Shown here one piece after another: positions 45,640 through 57,939 of a DNA stretch of 64,000 nucleotides. Positions within the stretch are counted from its first letter, which is position 1. Every line of letters begins with the position of its first letter. The notes under the pieces were generated by a model. The model saw only the letters and a program-made list of their open reading frames with translations. It had not been told where the DNA came from and ran no database searches. The position numbers were made by a program, and so were the translations under genes. Source of the DNA: Piezodorus guildinii (lineage: Eukaryota; Arthropoda; Insecta; Hemiptera; Pentatomidae); NCBI GenBank assembly GCA_023052935.1, contig CM041292.1:144115143-144179142 (forward strand). Direction: 5' to 3'.

Positions 45640-46345
45640 TTTTTACTTACTGCCGGGCGCTACGGTCACACAAGGACCCGAGCCTCCTCAAGGACTTCAA
45701 GCCAGTCGTTTCTGTCTTTTACTATTGTCCTCCATCTCCTTACTCCAAGTAGTCTGAGGTCCTCCTCGACGTCATCCGTCCATCTCACTCAACTTTTTAT
45801 TCTTTTTTTATTCGCTAAAAGTCTTTTTGTTTAATTGGCACAAATATCTTCCTGAGTATTTTTCTCTCGCAAACATTGAGGCTCCTTTTGATTTCATTTG
45901 TTAATACCCAGAATATGCTGCTATAAGCATCTCTTGAAAGATTTTTGTGTACTTTAATGTTTTTTGTAGGGCAAAAAGGCACTTGTTACCTGCAGACAGC
46001 CTCACATTAAATTCTTCTTTCATATTATCATCATAAGTAATAACAGAACCTAGGCACTTGAGGGTATCTGTATTTTTAAAACAGCGTTCGCCGATATGCA
46101 GGTCGTGGTATTCCAGTAGATGGTTCCTGGAAGATTTTATATTTTTTTTTCCCTACATTAACCTGAAGGCTCACTTTTGATGCTTCCCTTTCAAACTGTT
46201 CGAAAGATCCTCCAAGCGCAGCCGTGCTTCTAGTTATTATGTGCATATCATCCGCATATGCCAAGTGCTGTGTGAGGCGATTATTAAATGTTCCATTAGG
46301 ATTGGTTCTTATCGCCTTTAGAGCTTTTTTTAATGTTAGGTTAAA
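45640..46345 (-). mobile_element. RTE-like LINE RT relic, right inverted copy
   Basis: Minus strand: LKKALKAIRTNPNGTFNNR, LAYADDMHIITRSTAALGGS (RT motif C with both Asp), FEQFEREASKVSLQVNVGKK, then shifts. The GKIGG/GRPR part is deleted here but present in the left copy, so the two have complementary lesions. The 3' portion ends VKDRNDWLEVL-like at 45660-45720. Confidence 0.8.
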
Positions 46346-46471
46346 TAGAAATAAATAGTGAATAGACTAAATAATTAATTTATTTTCTGATGAATACTTA
46401 ATGCTTATTTTGAGCGTTTTATAATACTTAATGAGTTTTAAAAACAAGAATAGCAAGCAATCTATATCAAT

Positions 46472-46474
<3 letters not shown>

Positions 46475-46509
<35 letters not shown>
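46475..46509. repeat. (TA)n microsatellite
   Basis: TA dinucleotides. Confidence 0.97.
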
Positions 46510-46512
<3 letters not shown>

Positions 46513-46639
46513 ATACAACAGATGTTAAATAACAGCCGTGTGTTTTAATTGTAAGCATAATAAAGCGTGATTAATTATGGTTCCTAAGGGTGTAATTATT
46601 TAATGGCATTAAGCATATATAATACCAATAATAGCCCAC

Positions 46640-47035
46640 CGATGAGGAGCATTTATCCTGCCAGGTTCCCACCCCCATGCAATCCAAACTGGAAAGTTGG
46701 CCCTCGAGGACATAATGCCATTTGTTCAACTGAGTGAAGACTTCCTTTGACAGGTGTAATTGAATGAGATAATTGTTGACAAGAATACTGACAGCTTGGG
46801 TTGAGGCCTCTCAGACGAGTTGCTCCAAAATTGACACTAACAACTACCTGGAACTTTGAAGTGGGTCTGCCGTCTCATCATGCAAATTGCTTTCCGCGGA
46901 GATAGCTTCATTATCCGGACGGTCATTTCTTCGCTACTCATTCGGAGAGGGGAGGGGATGAAGACCTGGAAGTAGTTTCATCCACTTTCAGCTCTTGCTA
47001 ATTTCTTCAGGATTCAGCGTCTTCGCCATTGTGAA
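46640..47035. other. Unusually G/C-rich unassigned island
   Basis: The least AT-rich non-LINE stretch of the window, with no long open frame (longest about 35 codons) and no repeat partner noticed. It could be a conserved regulatory element, a non-coding exon or an old transposon piece. Confidence 0.4.
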
Positions 47036-47187
47036 TACAACTGTAAAAAGTAAATTTTCTGAATTGAAAAACACTTAACTATTAAGGTACCAAATAAGAT
47101 ACTTTAATTTGTGCTATTGTATTAAAAATTCATTATTTAAACATATTATTATTTTTATTAGAGTAAAACAAGTTTTCTAATAGTAGA

Positions 47188-47963
47188 AGATCCGAACTTG
47201 AAACGATCTGCACCGAGCTGATAATAGAATGAAACATATCTTATAACAAATTTAGTATATTAGAAAATATGTTAAGAATGGGTTGCCTAAAAAAATCCTG
47301 GAGAAAAAATGCCTAAAAAAAGACTATTTTTAATTATTTAAAAAAAATATTTTTAGTTAAATGTTGCGACATCATGATAATAAGAAAACTTTTACCCTGT
47401 AATTTGGTATTTGGTATTTGTGTAAAAAATGGTCCTGTAATTTTAAATGGGATATCAAACATTCTTATATTCAATGTTCGATTACGTGCGGCTGCAATGT
47501 TGGGTTTTTATTATTTATTACACGCTATACTCAACTCGAATCTCTCTGTCAAGCATTTCCACTCGCGTTAAAATTTAATCTTTAAAATTCGGCAACCCAG
47601 ATTAGGAGCAAGTTTTTGGCAGGCAACCCTATATCAATGTGTTTGCAATAAAACAACGCTTATATTGATATATTTTTTTTACTATTATCAATCCGGTGCA
47701 GATAACTGATATCCAGGAAAAGATTGGCAACCCAACGGCTGCACATTCTATACCTTTGATACTTTAAGTTCAGGGTAAAAGTTTTCTTATTATCATGATG
47801 TTGCAACATTTAATTAAAAATATTTTTTTTAAATAATTAAAAATAGTCTTTCCGGTTTGCTTAGGAACCCATTCTTAACATATTTTCCAATATACTAAAT
47901 TTGTATAAAATAATATGTTTCATTCTATTATCAGCTCGGTGCAGATCGTTTAAGTTCGGATCT
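47188..47963. mobile_element. Foldback/MITE element with ~200-bp inverted arms
   Basis: The left arm 47188-47399 (AGATCCGAACTTGAAACGAT ... CTTTTACCCTG) is the inverse of 47771-47963, with a few indels; the spacer is about 370 bp. TAGA flanks both ends (47184-47187 and 47964-47967), a possible 4-bp target duplication. No transposase is encoded; the 65-codon frame 47374-47571 crosses arm and spacer and looks incidental. Confidence 0.88.
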
Positions 47964-48109
47964 TAGACTATAAAGTGGAAAAAAAAATTAAAACGAAGCT
48001 AATTTGATTAAGCAGTAATCATAAGAATTTTCAATGGACAACTTTACTGCCAAGATTTCTTCGTATTAAGATTCAAAAGATGGGAATAAATAAGTGTATT
48101 ATAATTATG

Positions 48110-48905
48110 TACACTCACTCAAAGTTTCCAAACAGCATGCTATTAATTTGCAGGGCTAAGTCCCGGGCGGAAACGAAAACTTCTAAGAAACTGAAATGTC
48201 GTATTTAAGACAACTATACGCCCGAGATGTTACAAAACTTTTTTCAAAATCGGCTAACTAGAAGAGCCACTTTATACCATGCATATTGCACTTTTTATGA
48301 TTTTTCAAAAACGGTTCCGACGATTTTGATTAAACTCGCTATTTCGATGTAAACATTTAATTTGCTTTAATATCATGTATGTTTCATTCTGATTAAAATA
48401 GTTTGACAGGGCTTAAATTCCGATATTTTAAATTTTCTTCCTCTAAAGTACCTTTAATTTTGTTGGTTCTTTAAAAAAACTATATTATCTTTTTACCACT
48501 GATGAAAAACAGCTAAATATATAAATGGAATGAATTCGATACTCAACTAGAGGAGAAAACGGAAAAAAATATTTTTTATGCAATTTTTTGTTTTTGTTTA
48601 TAAGAAGAGTAATATACATGTATGATATAACGTTGGAAAGCTAAAGATTTTAGAAAAAATATTATCTCATACACAAGCTTTTAAAAGTTAATAGAGAGAG
48701 ATGAAGAGCCGATAAAACTAAGTGATTATTTTAGATAATAATGTAATAGATTTTTAATAAAACACATGTTTCTATATAAATTCAATTTAATTAATTCTTC
48801 CATAGTTTCATTAATTTTTATCTCTAACTGTATTTGAAAATTCTTTAATCGATTTATAAAACCAGGTAAGTGAAAGTCGTGTGTGGCCCGCATCAGATTT
48901 TTTAA
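48110..48905 (+). repeat. Family A repeat, near full length
   Basis: Plus-orientation copy from GGGCGGAAACGAAAACTTC through AAACGGTTCCGACGATTTTG, GTTTGACAGGGCTTAAATTC, GTTGGAAAGCTAAAG and GCCGATAAAACTAAGTGATT to AGTGAAAGTCGTGTG and CATCAGATTTTTT. Confidence 0.8.
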
Positions 48906-49165
48906 TAATAATATTAGATAAAAAATAGATTTATTTATTTTCAGGTCTACATTAATATCAAACAAGGCAGAATGTCTTTTGTTCATGATAGGTCATAAAA
49001 GTTTTCATAACTTTCCAATATTAATCCTTTTTGTTGTACTATGATCGTCTTTCCAGTTTTATTTGTATAAATCTTACATCTATGATCAACTCTTAGTTCA
49101 GTATTAACTTTACTTGGGCCTGGGAAACTGATTTCCTTTCAATATGCTGTTATCCTCGTGATTTG

Positions 49166-49640
49166 AGAGAGCTTATGGTTCGTTACCAAATGCAGGCTTA
49201 CCTCTAAGACAAATTGAACGTCTATTTAATAAGTCAAATGCTTCTGTATGTTATGTAGTTAAGGTTATAATCTCTGGAGGGTGGACCACGTGCTGGAAGA
49301 CCTAAGAAGCTGGAGAATCGCCAGAGGTGAGCCATCCTTGCTCAAGCCAATTCGAATCCTCACACTACCGCAACCTGATTGGGCATCAGAATAAATAGAG
49401 ACTATAGGATTCAAAGCCACCCAGAAACAGTAAAAAATATTCTAAGAAGGGAAGGATAAAGTAGTCGAGTCGTAAGAAGATAGGCCTTCATCAGTAAGAT
49501 GAATCGGAAGATTATGTTACTGTTATTCGCTAGGGAGTTTGTAAATAAACCCAAACATTTCTAATAAAGAGCCATTTTCTTTGAGGAATCCAGATTTAAT
49601 ATTTTTGGGCAAGATGGAAGGTCAAAAGTGTAAAGGAAAT
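49166..49640 (+). mobile_element. Tc1-type transposase relic
   Basis: Plus strand: GLPLRQIERLFNKSNASV (first HTH), then after a frameshift AGRPKKLENRQR with an in-frame TGA, AILAQANSNPHTTAT, SHPETVKNILRREG, ISKMNRKIMLLLFAREF and ESRFNIFGQDGRSKV. The order HTH, GRPRK AT-hook-like motif, second HTH, K-rich linker and F-x-DE-S-x-FN-FG-DG is that of Tc1-like transposases. The first catalytic aspartate position reads EES rather than DES. The rest of the DDE domain is missing. Several stops: inactive. Confidence 0.8.
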
Positions 49641-50040
49641 TTAATTCCTTTATTTGCATTTATCTATTTATATTTGCCTCTAGAAACGTCAGTCTGGACA
49701 ACGTGGGTCTATATAAGATTAGGCATTGCTGAAAAATGAGAGTGGTGTAATCGAAAGTTAAATAAATACCCAAAAAACTGTCCTTCGGGAATGTTCCGGC
49801 ACTCTAGCAGATACAAGAAGCAATTAGAATGACAGGTATCTAAAAAAAAATACTAATATAAGTCATTAAAAAGAGATGATCAAGTATCATAAGATGATAC
49901 TCAATCATCATTAAAGATTAATTAAGATGATGATCATCAGCAACAACTAAAGGAACCGATGGAATTGAAAACGTAAGAGCTATACTGAAAAAAAAAAAAA
50001 TTCACAAAAACCATTACAACACAGGAAACCATTCCATTTC

Positions 50041-50200
50041 ACGCCAAGATCAGGTTCTGCAACAGAGTGGTAAAACCAATCATATTATATGGTATGTCTT
50101 GTAGAATGCCTGGGAAACCTGTCAAATCTGGAAATGTTTCTGGGAGTTAAAAGGAGAATACTGAGAAAGATGTATGAACTGGAGTTGTATAGTATAATAA
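50041..50200 (+). mobile_element. LINE RT thumb relic
   Basis: Plus strand KIRFCNRVVKPIILYGMSCR and, in another frame, LGNLSNLEMFLGVKRRILRK fit the K-x-R-YK-VI-P-LYG ... ER-x-LR-I region C-terminal to the RT palm in RTE-like and related LINEs. Short and broken. Confidence 0.55.
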
Positions 50201-52389
50201 CAGAGAGAAATAATGGACGAAGAATCTCAAGATAAAGTTTATCTCAGAGAAAAAAAAATGTAATATAGTTTCTTGGTAAAGAAATTAAAGCGTATATGAG
50301 AATAGAATGCACAGAGATTCGCGTCATATTTTGAAAGAATAAAAGAAAAGCAAGAAAATGGAGGAGGAGGAATTTAAGTGACATTTCGCTTAGTTCTTAG
50401 TTTTAGGTGGTCCTCGAGAAAAAAAATTAAATTAATTATATATTGCCGTGATAACAACAGGTGGTTAGAGCTCTTACCTTAGGCGCCTTTTAGGCTTGTC
50501 ATTAATTTTGTTTACTAAGGTGCTGCTATATTCCTTGCCTAAATTTAAAATTCAAAAATTAATCTTAGAAACATTTTAAATATTTCGATTTGAAAATAAT
50601 TTTTAATAAATAAAATTGGTACCGATAAATGTTGCAATAAAATACATATAAAAATGTAACATTAAAAATTTAACAATTTATTGACATTGTTAAATTTCCT
50701 ATTGATTGCCTGTTTTATTAGATTTCCTTTTGAGGAAACCAACCATTTTTCTCAAAACTACAGTCACATATTTATAAAAAGTAAAACGTATTCTTCGAAA
50801 TTTTCTTTTAGGTCTTTTCCATTATTTGTTCATTCATCTTAAATAAAATTATATTTCTAACGTAAATAAAAATATTAAACAATTTGATTAAAATGTTAAA
50901 AATTTAATTATTTGAATAATATACTAAATATTTGTCCTCCTATAAGTAACAATATTCATAGCTGTATTTTCCACTTTTACGCAAGTGTTGAAACACGGAG
51001 AAGTGAATACAAGGTATATGTTTTTGTCACAAAAACGGTCGTACTAAGCCTGTTCAGTTTCTATGATTCAGAGTGTTTCCATTTAATTAATCGAATAAGG
51101 CCTTATGGTGTTTAGTTAACTAATTAAATGGAGCAGGGCTGTATAATTCCGACTAGTCTCTGATTCCCTTTGAGCAGTTCTTCAGCCCAACCCAATGGAC
51201 CTGGTTATGGATTCCGTTGGTTCTGGTTTACTGTCAAAATATTCAGCCAGATGGTAGTAATTCTTGAGCGTTTTGGAATTAAGGGATTATAAGCTAGAAT
51301 AATCTAGATGAGCCAGAAATATTGTTTCCTAATTTATACTGTGCATTAACTGCATTATACTGTGTTAGATGAGGTTTGTAAAAAATTATAATTAAAAAAA
51401 AAGTAAAATTAACCAAGGAGATTTCGTCAATTCGTATTAAAAAAAAAAAAAAAAAGAAGAATTGATACAGATTATTATACACAAGCGACTCTTTTATATG
51501 AAAAAATAATAAAAATCATCAAATACATGTTTTCAGTTGGTAAGATTCCTTTTCCAGGCAATGGTTTAATTAAATTAATATAAGAAAGGTACCGCATAAA
51601 TAAAATTATGCTTAGAGTCAATATATTCACATACGATTTTGTAGAAATCATCAGTAATTAAAATTTATATAGAAAATAGTTTTATAATTAGCATTAGTCG
51701 ATATGTACGATGATTATAAAGGTGACAATATAGAGCATAGTTAAATGATCTCACTTTTCAAATTATAAATAATTAAGATCTAAATGGAATATTACAATAT
51801 TGAGTATTCGTTGGTATTTCGTGTACTGAAAATAAAATTTTGATTATTTTGCCCATTTCAATATAATTATTTTATTGAACCGTTGAGTTGCGAATTTTGC
51901 AAGATCATTCGATATATTTTTTTTTCATGTCACTAATTCGAAAAATATTATTTATACTATCTAAATGAGATTTATACATCTTTTACAGTAACTATGTTAC
52001 ATTTTAAGATTGATATAGTAGTATGTGTGTATATATCAATAGAGTTGATGGGGCTCACTCATTTTTTGTGTTAGTGACATTCTTATGACTGACTTACAAC
52101 TTACTACTCCTAACTTCTGTTCTAATGTAAAATACAACCGTTGTGGTGTTTTGTAGTCACCCGTTATTGGTTAATTGTTTAAAATAGCGAGTTTGATAAA
52201 TATTTTAAAGTAATAATGTGTGTTAATGCCAGATAGCTTTTTTTTCTGAATTGCAAACATAAATTTCGATCTTTTTTAAAAAATATATTTATATTTATCT
52301 TCATTGTCTTAATTTAAACGTGTTTAATCAAGTGCTAAGGCATTTTATTTATTAGTTTATTACTTAATTGAATGCCCAGTGAGGTGGGA
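50201..52389. other. No gene recognised
   Basis: AT-rich. GGTGGTTAGAGCTCTTACC at 50460-50478 is A-box-like but lacks a B box. The block 51120-51300 is less AT-rich without a frame. Confidence 0.35.
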
Positions 52390-52606
52390 TAAATTTGTTT
52401 ACAAATAGTGTTGGACTTAAGCTTGTTCCCCTGCGGTGAAGCTGTACCGTCTATATTATGTGATCATACCTCAACGAATTATTGACCTTTGCAGACGTAC
52501 ACATATTTTATGCTGTGTTTTTACTAAACTATCATCTGGTCGTTCCCCTTGGAAATTGGAATCGCCGTCCTGCGGTAATTTTCATCAAGAATTCTACTTC
52601 AAGTAA
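52390..52606 (+). other. Possible non-coding first exon with splice donor
   Basis: A less AT-rich block ends in ACTTCAAGTAAGTGAA, a near-consensus 5' splice site (GTAAGT at 52601-52606), and is followed by very AT-rich, intron-like sequence. No long open frame; it could be a 5' UTR exon. No promoter element is obvious. Confidence 0.2.
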
Positions 52607-52815
52607 GTGAATATAACTCACATTTCACTTTTATTTATTTTAAAAAATATACTATTTCTAAAGAAGGTTACATTTTTTTTTCTACAGCAGTGAATGTTTT
52701 ATTTTGTTTCATATTTTTATTAAATCTGTTTAGGTATTTAATTAGGTTAATTTTGCCTCTTTTCTTGAATCTGTTTTATGTTTCATAAGGTTAATTTTGC
52801 TTCTTTTTTTATGTA

Positions 52816-53590
52816 TTTAATAATAATAATAAATTCTTTAGTTATTCTGGGACTAGTCCCTTTCGAATACTGTTACAAAATTCACAAAAAGAAACTTTAG
52901 TGTCTTAGAATATAATGATGAACAACAAAAATGAACTATCATAATAAATTAAAAGGTAGCTTCTAATAATTAATAAGAAAACTAGACAAAAAAATAAAAC
53001 AAAAAAAGATGTCCATATATATACAAATCTTAAATACAAATTTTAATTAAAAGAACTTTACAATATTGGTAGAATGTTGATGAAATAATATATTATATCT
53101 ACAAATGCGACACAAATAAAAAATTACTTTTAAATTATCGCTCCTATGTTTTTTACTTATTTTAATTGAATTTTTCAATCTATTTATGGCTCTTTGGGAA
53201 TTGGATACAAAGGAAGTGATAGAATTGACGGGACTCAAAGGGAGGAAGAGTATCCGAGTGACGAATATATGAAGGAATAGAATTCCATACGGACGAGGAG
53301 CGGATAAGGAACGATCCGTTCGATTGTGCGTTATATACAGGTCTGAATGCCACGAACGAGTGTTGCGGACGGAATGGACGGAGGATATGAATGAAAACAT
53401 ATCAGAAATGTAAGATTAGAGAACTTGAAAGAGGAAGGTTGCCAAGAAGTACTTACATCGGTAGAAAGGGTAAAGTCACTTCAATTGTTCTGTGTCCCTG
53501 GATATCCCGAATATGGAGCGTAATAAACAGTTGAATAATCGTTTTATTTTTGCTTTACGGTCCCCAGAGACACCCCGCTCAGCGGTTTGT
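52816..53590 (-). mobile_element. CR1-like LINE 3' fragment
   Basis: Antisense copy related to 9010-10018. The element's 3' end is at the left: ATTATT-type tail (52818-52833), TTATTCTGGGACTAGTCCC with a perfect GGGACTAGTCCC palindrome (52849-52860). Minus-strand pieces include SGVSGDRKAKIKRLFNCLLR, SVHSVRNTRSWHSDLYIT and RPYGILFLH, fitting the ORF2 C-terminus (HNTR ... IP-R ... WN-LP pattern). An open stretch of 117 codons (53047-53400) survives but stops and shifts flank it. Confidence 0.7.
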
Positions 53591-56044
53591 TTTTTTAAAT
53601 CGATACAGTTTACTAATTTACTATAACCGAAATACCCTAATTTTGTGTTGTTACTTAAAAATATTAATGTTCCATGGATAGCTCAGCTTAAACAATATGT
53701 CTAAAGTAATTTCCTTTTCCCCAAAATTGTCTTGAAGAGAGGGGGGGAAGAGGGAAGGGTGAACGGCACTGACAATTTTTTTTTAATCATAAGGCACACA
53801 AAAATAATGTATAAAGATAAGTTTGGGTCATAAGAGATAAAATAGACATTAAAAGATAATGTTACTTCCGATAGATATTTTCTCAATTCCCCTTCTATAT
53901 TGGTTTGTGATTATTTATAGAAAAAGAGAGCCTCAACATCCCAGGAATACGTTAAATAAATGATCATTGTACTTTAACAACTTCAATATTTTAGTAGCTG
54001 AGGAAGGAGATAAGGACTTCTCTTCCCTGAAAGCTCAGGGCAGAAAGTAGAGCAGAAGGAAACAAGAGATAAAACTGGAGGATTATCGCTAAGAAAGGAG
54101 TTTTATCTTATTGTGTCCTGATAATAAAAGAGAGAGCCTTAGTATTAGTATTAGACTTTCTACCGAAATACATTTAGCTATGCCTTGGCTTGTCGGGTGT
54201 TAACGTAATCAGATGACATTTACGGATCTGATAACACGCAGTGAAAACTATCACACACTTCGTATAAGTATATATTTATATTTCTGACAAGCTTTTAATT
54301 GAATCATTACCTTATAACAATTAAGTGCTTACAGATAATCATCAATGTCTTCTGCAGAAGCCTTTCTTTTTTTTTTAACAGCTTGCGTAGCTCATGATAT
54401 TAATATTAATTAATGTTATATATGATATAACAATGTATGTATATAAAAAAGTGTTTCAATTATTCAATGATTCTCCGATCCTCGACCGTATGGAATTTAA
54501 TTCCTTCTTATATCCGACCTTCAAATCCTGTTTGTTCAAACACTTTCTGTCTATCCAATTCTCAAATAACCATAATTGATTTGAAACTTCAATAAAAAAT
54601 AGTAAACAGAGCAGAGAGAAACGATTATTTATTATGCAAACGTATCTACCTACTGATTGTCATTAGCAAATTACATGCATTATTTTATCAATATATCGTT
54701 TGTTTTTTAAACAATTTTATTGAACTACATATCATCCATATCACATTGTTTTAAGAGCTTAATTAAACTTTCAACACTGCACTCCCTGTAACCAAGAGCG
54801 ACGTCCAGCCTGTTACTCATCTTGCAGTTCCTATCTTGCGTTCCTAAACGCCACTGCGTACGGAGGATCGAAACGTCAAAAAAAAAAAGGAGTGATAGTT
54901 TAAGGACCTAAAATCCGAATAATTTCAAATAAAATTATAATATAAAGGGGTCGATGAATTAAATTCTTGTATATATAAAAAAACATTTTCATGTCTGTTA
55001 CTCACAGCGGAAGGAATAAAATTAGTTTAATATTATACCAAAGGTTTTCAAAATTATAGAATATATGTATCATAATTAAATGACTAAAAAATAGTTTCTT
55101 AAAAGTTTACCTATATCATTAAACGAAACACTGAAATCAAGCTTTAGTATTCTGCCTAAAGATAGCAAAAATATTTAAGAATCCTAAATCAGAGGGTCTT
55201 TAAGAAACCAGGTCGGTATTAGTTGGTTCGAACCTACCTGGTTTGGGTAAAGCAGCTATTTCTTATAGTCATGCAAATGAGCTTTAAATTAAAATTAATT
55301 AGAATATTTAAACGTTTGCTCTATCACTCTAAATGTAGCTGCAAAAAGTTGTTTAATAATTTTAAGTAGCTGCATCAAACTTATAATTAGGAAAAAAAAA
55401 TCATCAGTTCTTAAAAAACTAAATTGCTATTAGCTTTACGAGGATCGCCTTAAATGATGCGTGCTAATTGTTCAATGATAATAATATGCCCAGAAAACCA
55501 AATTGATTCTTTGATATTTAAAGAGACGCAGAAGAATTATTTATCTGATTAGCAAGCGTCAGCTGACCTTGATAAATTTATTTATATCAATGAATTCGAC
55601 TTCTAAAAAATATCCTTCATAAATTTAAAGAAAAAATATTTTGATAAAATATTAATACCCAGACTAAATAAAAACTCAGGAAAGGTGGTAAATTATGAAG
55701 AATAATAAAGAGAGTTTCTTCAGAAGCCAGTTTACACAAGTGGCTTTGACTTCAAGGCAATTTAATCTTGGCGGGAGAAGCCACTTGTTGATTGTTGCTC
55801 AAGAAATATTATTCAAAGGAGGGTGGGGGGAGGGAAACCGGAGGTGTTTGTCTTGTCATGGATGTGCATACAATGTATTTTTTATGTCTTCATCTAAAGA
55901 GGGAGGCAGGGAAGGCAAGATCAGTGAGGAGAAATCTCCGTCACAGGCTCAAAGGAATTAGAATTATCGTTAGAGTCACTTATTTTTTAATTGAAAACAT
56001 CTGTCGGTGATGGTTCATAGAATTACGTTTTAAATAAATAAAAT
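53591..56044. other. No gene recognised
   Basis: Less AT-rich patches at 54780-54880 and 55720-55960 hold no recognised domain. A small palindrome GGTTCGAACC (55222-55231) lies inside a 9-bp-stem hairpin AAACCAGGT/ACCTGGTTT at 55206-55246. Confidence 0.35.
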
Positions 56045-56604
56045 TCAAGTTCCACTAACCTCACACAAGACTGAAACGACAAGAAACTGCTCGAAGATAT
56101 CGTTTACTACAACACTTACTATACAAACGTTAAAAACTTCCAGTATATTACAAAAGACTCATCTACATCATTATTATCAGACCTATTTGGACATATAGAA
56201 TCAAGCTTCGGGCTCTACGAAACCATCTAATTCCTCCCGCATCCAGATCCTTACAATTTAAAATCCTGAATACCCCTTATTTTGTCACAAATCAACTCCT
56301 CCATAATGACCTAACCCTCCCGTTTGTTGCTAACATAGCCCATGATAGATACTCCTCTTTTCATTCTAAACTCCCTGCCTACACAAACCCACTGGTACGT
56401 AATTTATCTTCCTTAGATATCCCTGATTGAAATTGAAAATGGCGATTGAAAGAAGGTGGCCTTGTGACCTACTGCCTTAAAATAGTGAAGTGCTACCACT
56501 GGGTAATTCTTTCTCAAGACATTATCATGACTTTTGTTTTCATTCTGAATATTTACTTATTGTTTTCTTTAATACAGTTGTAAATTACTATAAATAAATT
56601 AAAA
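56045..56604 (+). mobile_element. Jockey-type LINE relic, first of two in tandem
   Basis: Plus strand: pieces GSTKPSNSSRIQ, KSTPP-type and KMAIERRWPCDLLP correspond to the 27-kb Jockey C-terminus (GSTKPSNSSRIQSLQ ... KRKWPRDLIV), followed by the same 3' UTR and an A-rich end at 56592-56606. The start AAGTTCCACTAACCTC is close to the start of the next copy. Multiple stops. Confidence 0.75.
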
Positions 56605-56612
56605 AAATAAGT

Positions 56613-57015
56613 TCCACCAAATTACCAACACTTTTCCTCTTAAACCTATGACTTTCTGCTCTAGAGTATCATTTAATAATAGTCCGCTTGTGTCGGTTAA
56701 ACAGATCCGTTTTCTTGGGCTTCATCTTGACAAAAGTCTTACTTGGAACCCTCATACAAAGCTGAAACGACAAAAAACTGCTCGACGTTTTTGTTGATGT
56801 TCACTTACTTGAAAAACGTTCTTATCTTCCGATCCACTACAAAAGGCTCTTCTGCATGACTGTCATAAGGCTGTTTATGGAGTACTAATTTTCTCGAGTC
56901 GATCCTTACAATCAAAATTCCTCAACGCTCCTTACATTGTAACGAATAAACTGGTCCATAAAGACTTTAATGTTCCCTATGTTGCTGATTTGGTCGAGCC
57001 AGGTACCATTTTTCA
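56613..57015 (+). mobile_element. Jockey-type LINE relic, second of two in tandem
   Basis: Begins AAGTTCCACCAAATTACC and encodes VSFNNSPLVSVKQIRFLGLH, LDKSLTWNPHTKLKRQKTAR, then after deletions SRSLQSKFLNAPYIVTNKL and HKDFNVPYVADL. It lacks the 3' UTR, ending abruptly near 57015. Head-to-tail with the previous copy. Confidence 0.75.
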
Positions 57016-57939
57016 AGTCTAATCAATTTTAATTTTCTGCGTTAATTATTTTTCCTTGTGTAATGTTTCAAGGTAAATTGAAACTATTACTAGAGTTAAT
57101 TAAAAACTAGTTAAAAAAAATTATAAAATGCAAATGAAATAATCAGTCAGTTGGAGTTTCTGATGCTTAGCCAGTTGTTATGAGTATAAATTTAATCCAA
57201 TTAGTTTAAATTTCATAAGCATATAATTTGATATCTAAATAGAAAACAAAATCATAATACGATGCCTTGCTTCAAAAACATTATTATAAAATATTGCATT
57301 ATCACAATACTTCGGCATAGATATTTAAATGATACTGCCCATAGATTTAAATGATCACACTTTAGATTAATTATATTAAAAGTTTCAGGGCAAATGGGTC
57401 TTCATTCTAAAGGTGTAAATTACTGTTGAGAATGAATTGGACATTAATAAAAAAAGGAAAAAAAATAAACATTTGACAAAATAATCTGTGGATATCTACT
57501 AGAAAAATTATATTCTCTAAACAATTTTGAATAAAATATTGTTTTCAAACATTGTAACATTGGTTTTAAAAGCTATAATAAGACAATTAAGAATATGATT
57601 TCCAAAACGTTCTATTTATATTTTAGAAATTTTTTCAGGAAGCTCAAAAATCTCTAATTAAGTTGTTATTAAGCCAATTTATTTTATTTATTTCTCATCA
57701 CAATCGAGAATGCTTTTTTAAACTATACTATAACATTGTATTAGTTTGAATAAAATAAAAAGTTAATTTTGTGCCTTTAGGAAATAAATGCGTTTTTTAT
57801 GGAATTTAAATGTTATTTTTAGTTAGATTTAAACGAAGGACAGATTTCTATACAAAAAATTATTAGAAAAGTTTTTTAAATCATAAATGTTGAGAAAATG
57901 TTCTTTAGTAACTTTTGGATATTGCGTTTTTAATTTTTT
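57016..57939. other. No gene recognised
   Basis: AT-rich only. Confidence 0.5.

Noticed and set aside
50460..50520. GGTGGTTAGAGCTCTTACC resembling a tRNA A box
   Set aside because: No B box, no cloverleaf and no SINE body or tail follows.
54841..54880. GAAACGT at 54870 with upstream CGCCACTG, resembling the hammerhead-like motif
   Set aside because: No CTGANGA, no stem II and no stem I pairing; at most a decayed copy.
55206..55246. GGTTCGAACC, a B-box-like palindrome within a hairpin, considered as a tRNA
   Set aside because: No acceptor stem, anticodon arm or A box at the proper distance.
55695..56010. Two overlapping plus-strand frames of 88 and 72 codons
   Set aside because: Low-complexity G/R/E-rich readings of a purine-rich patch, without motif or partner.
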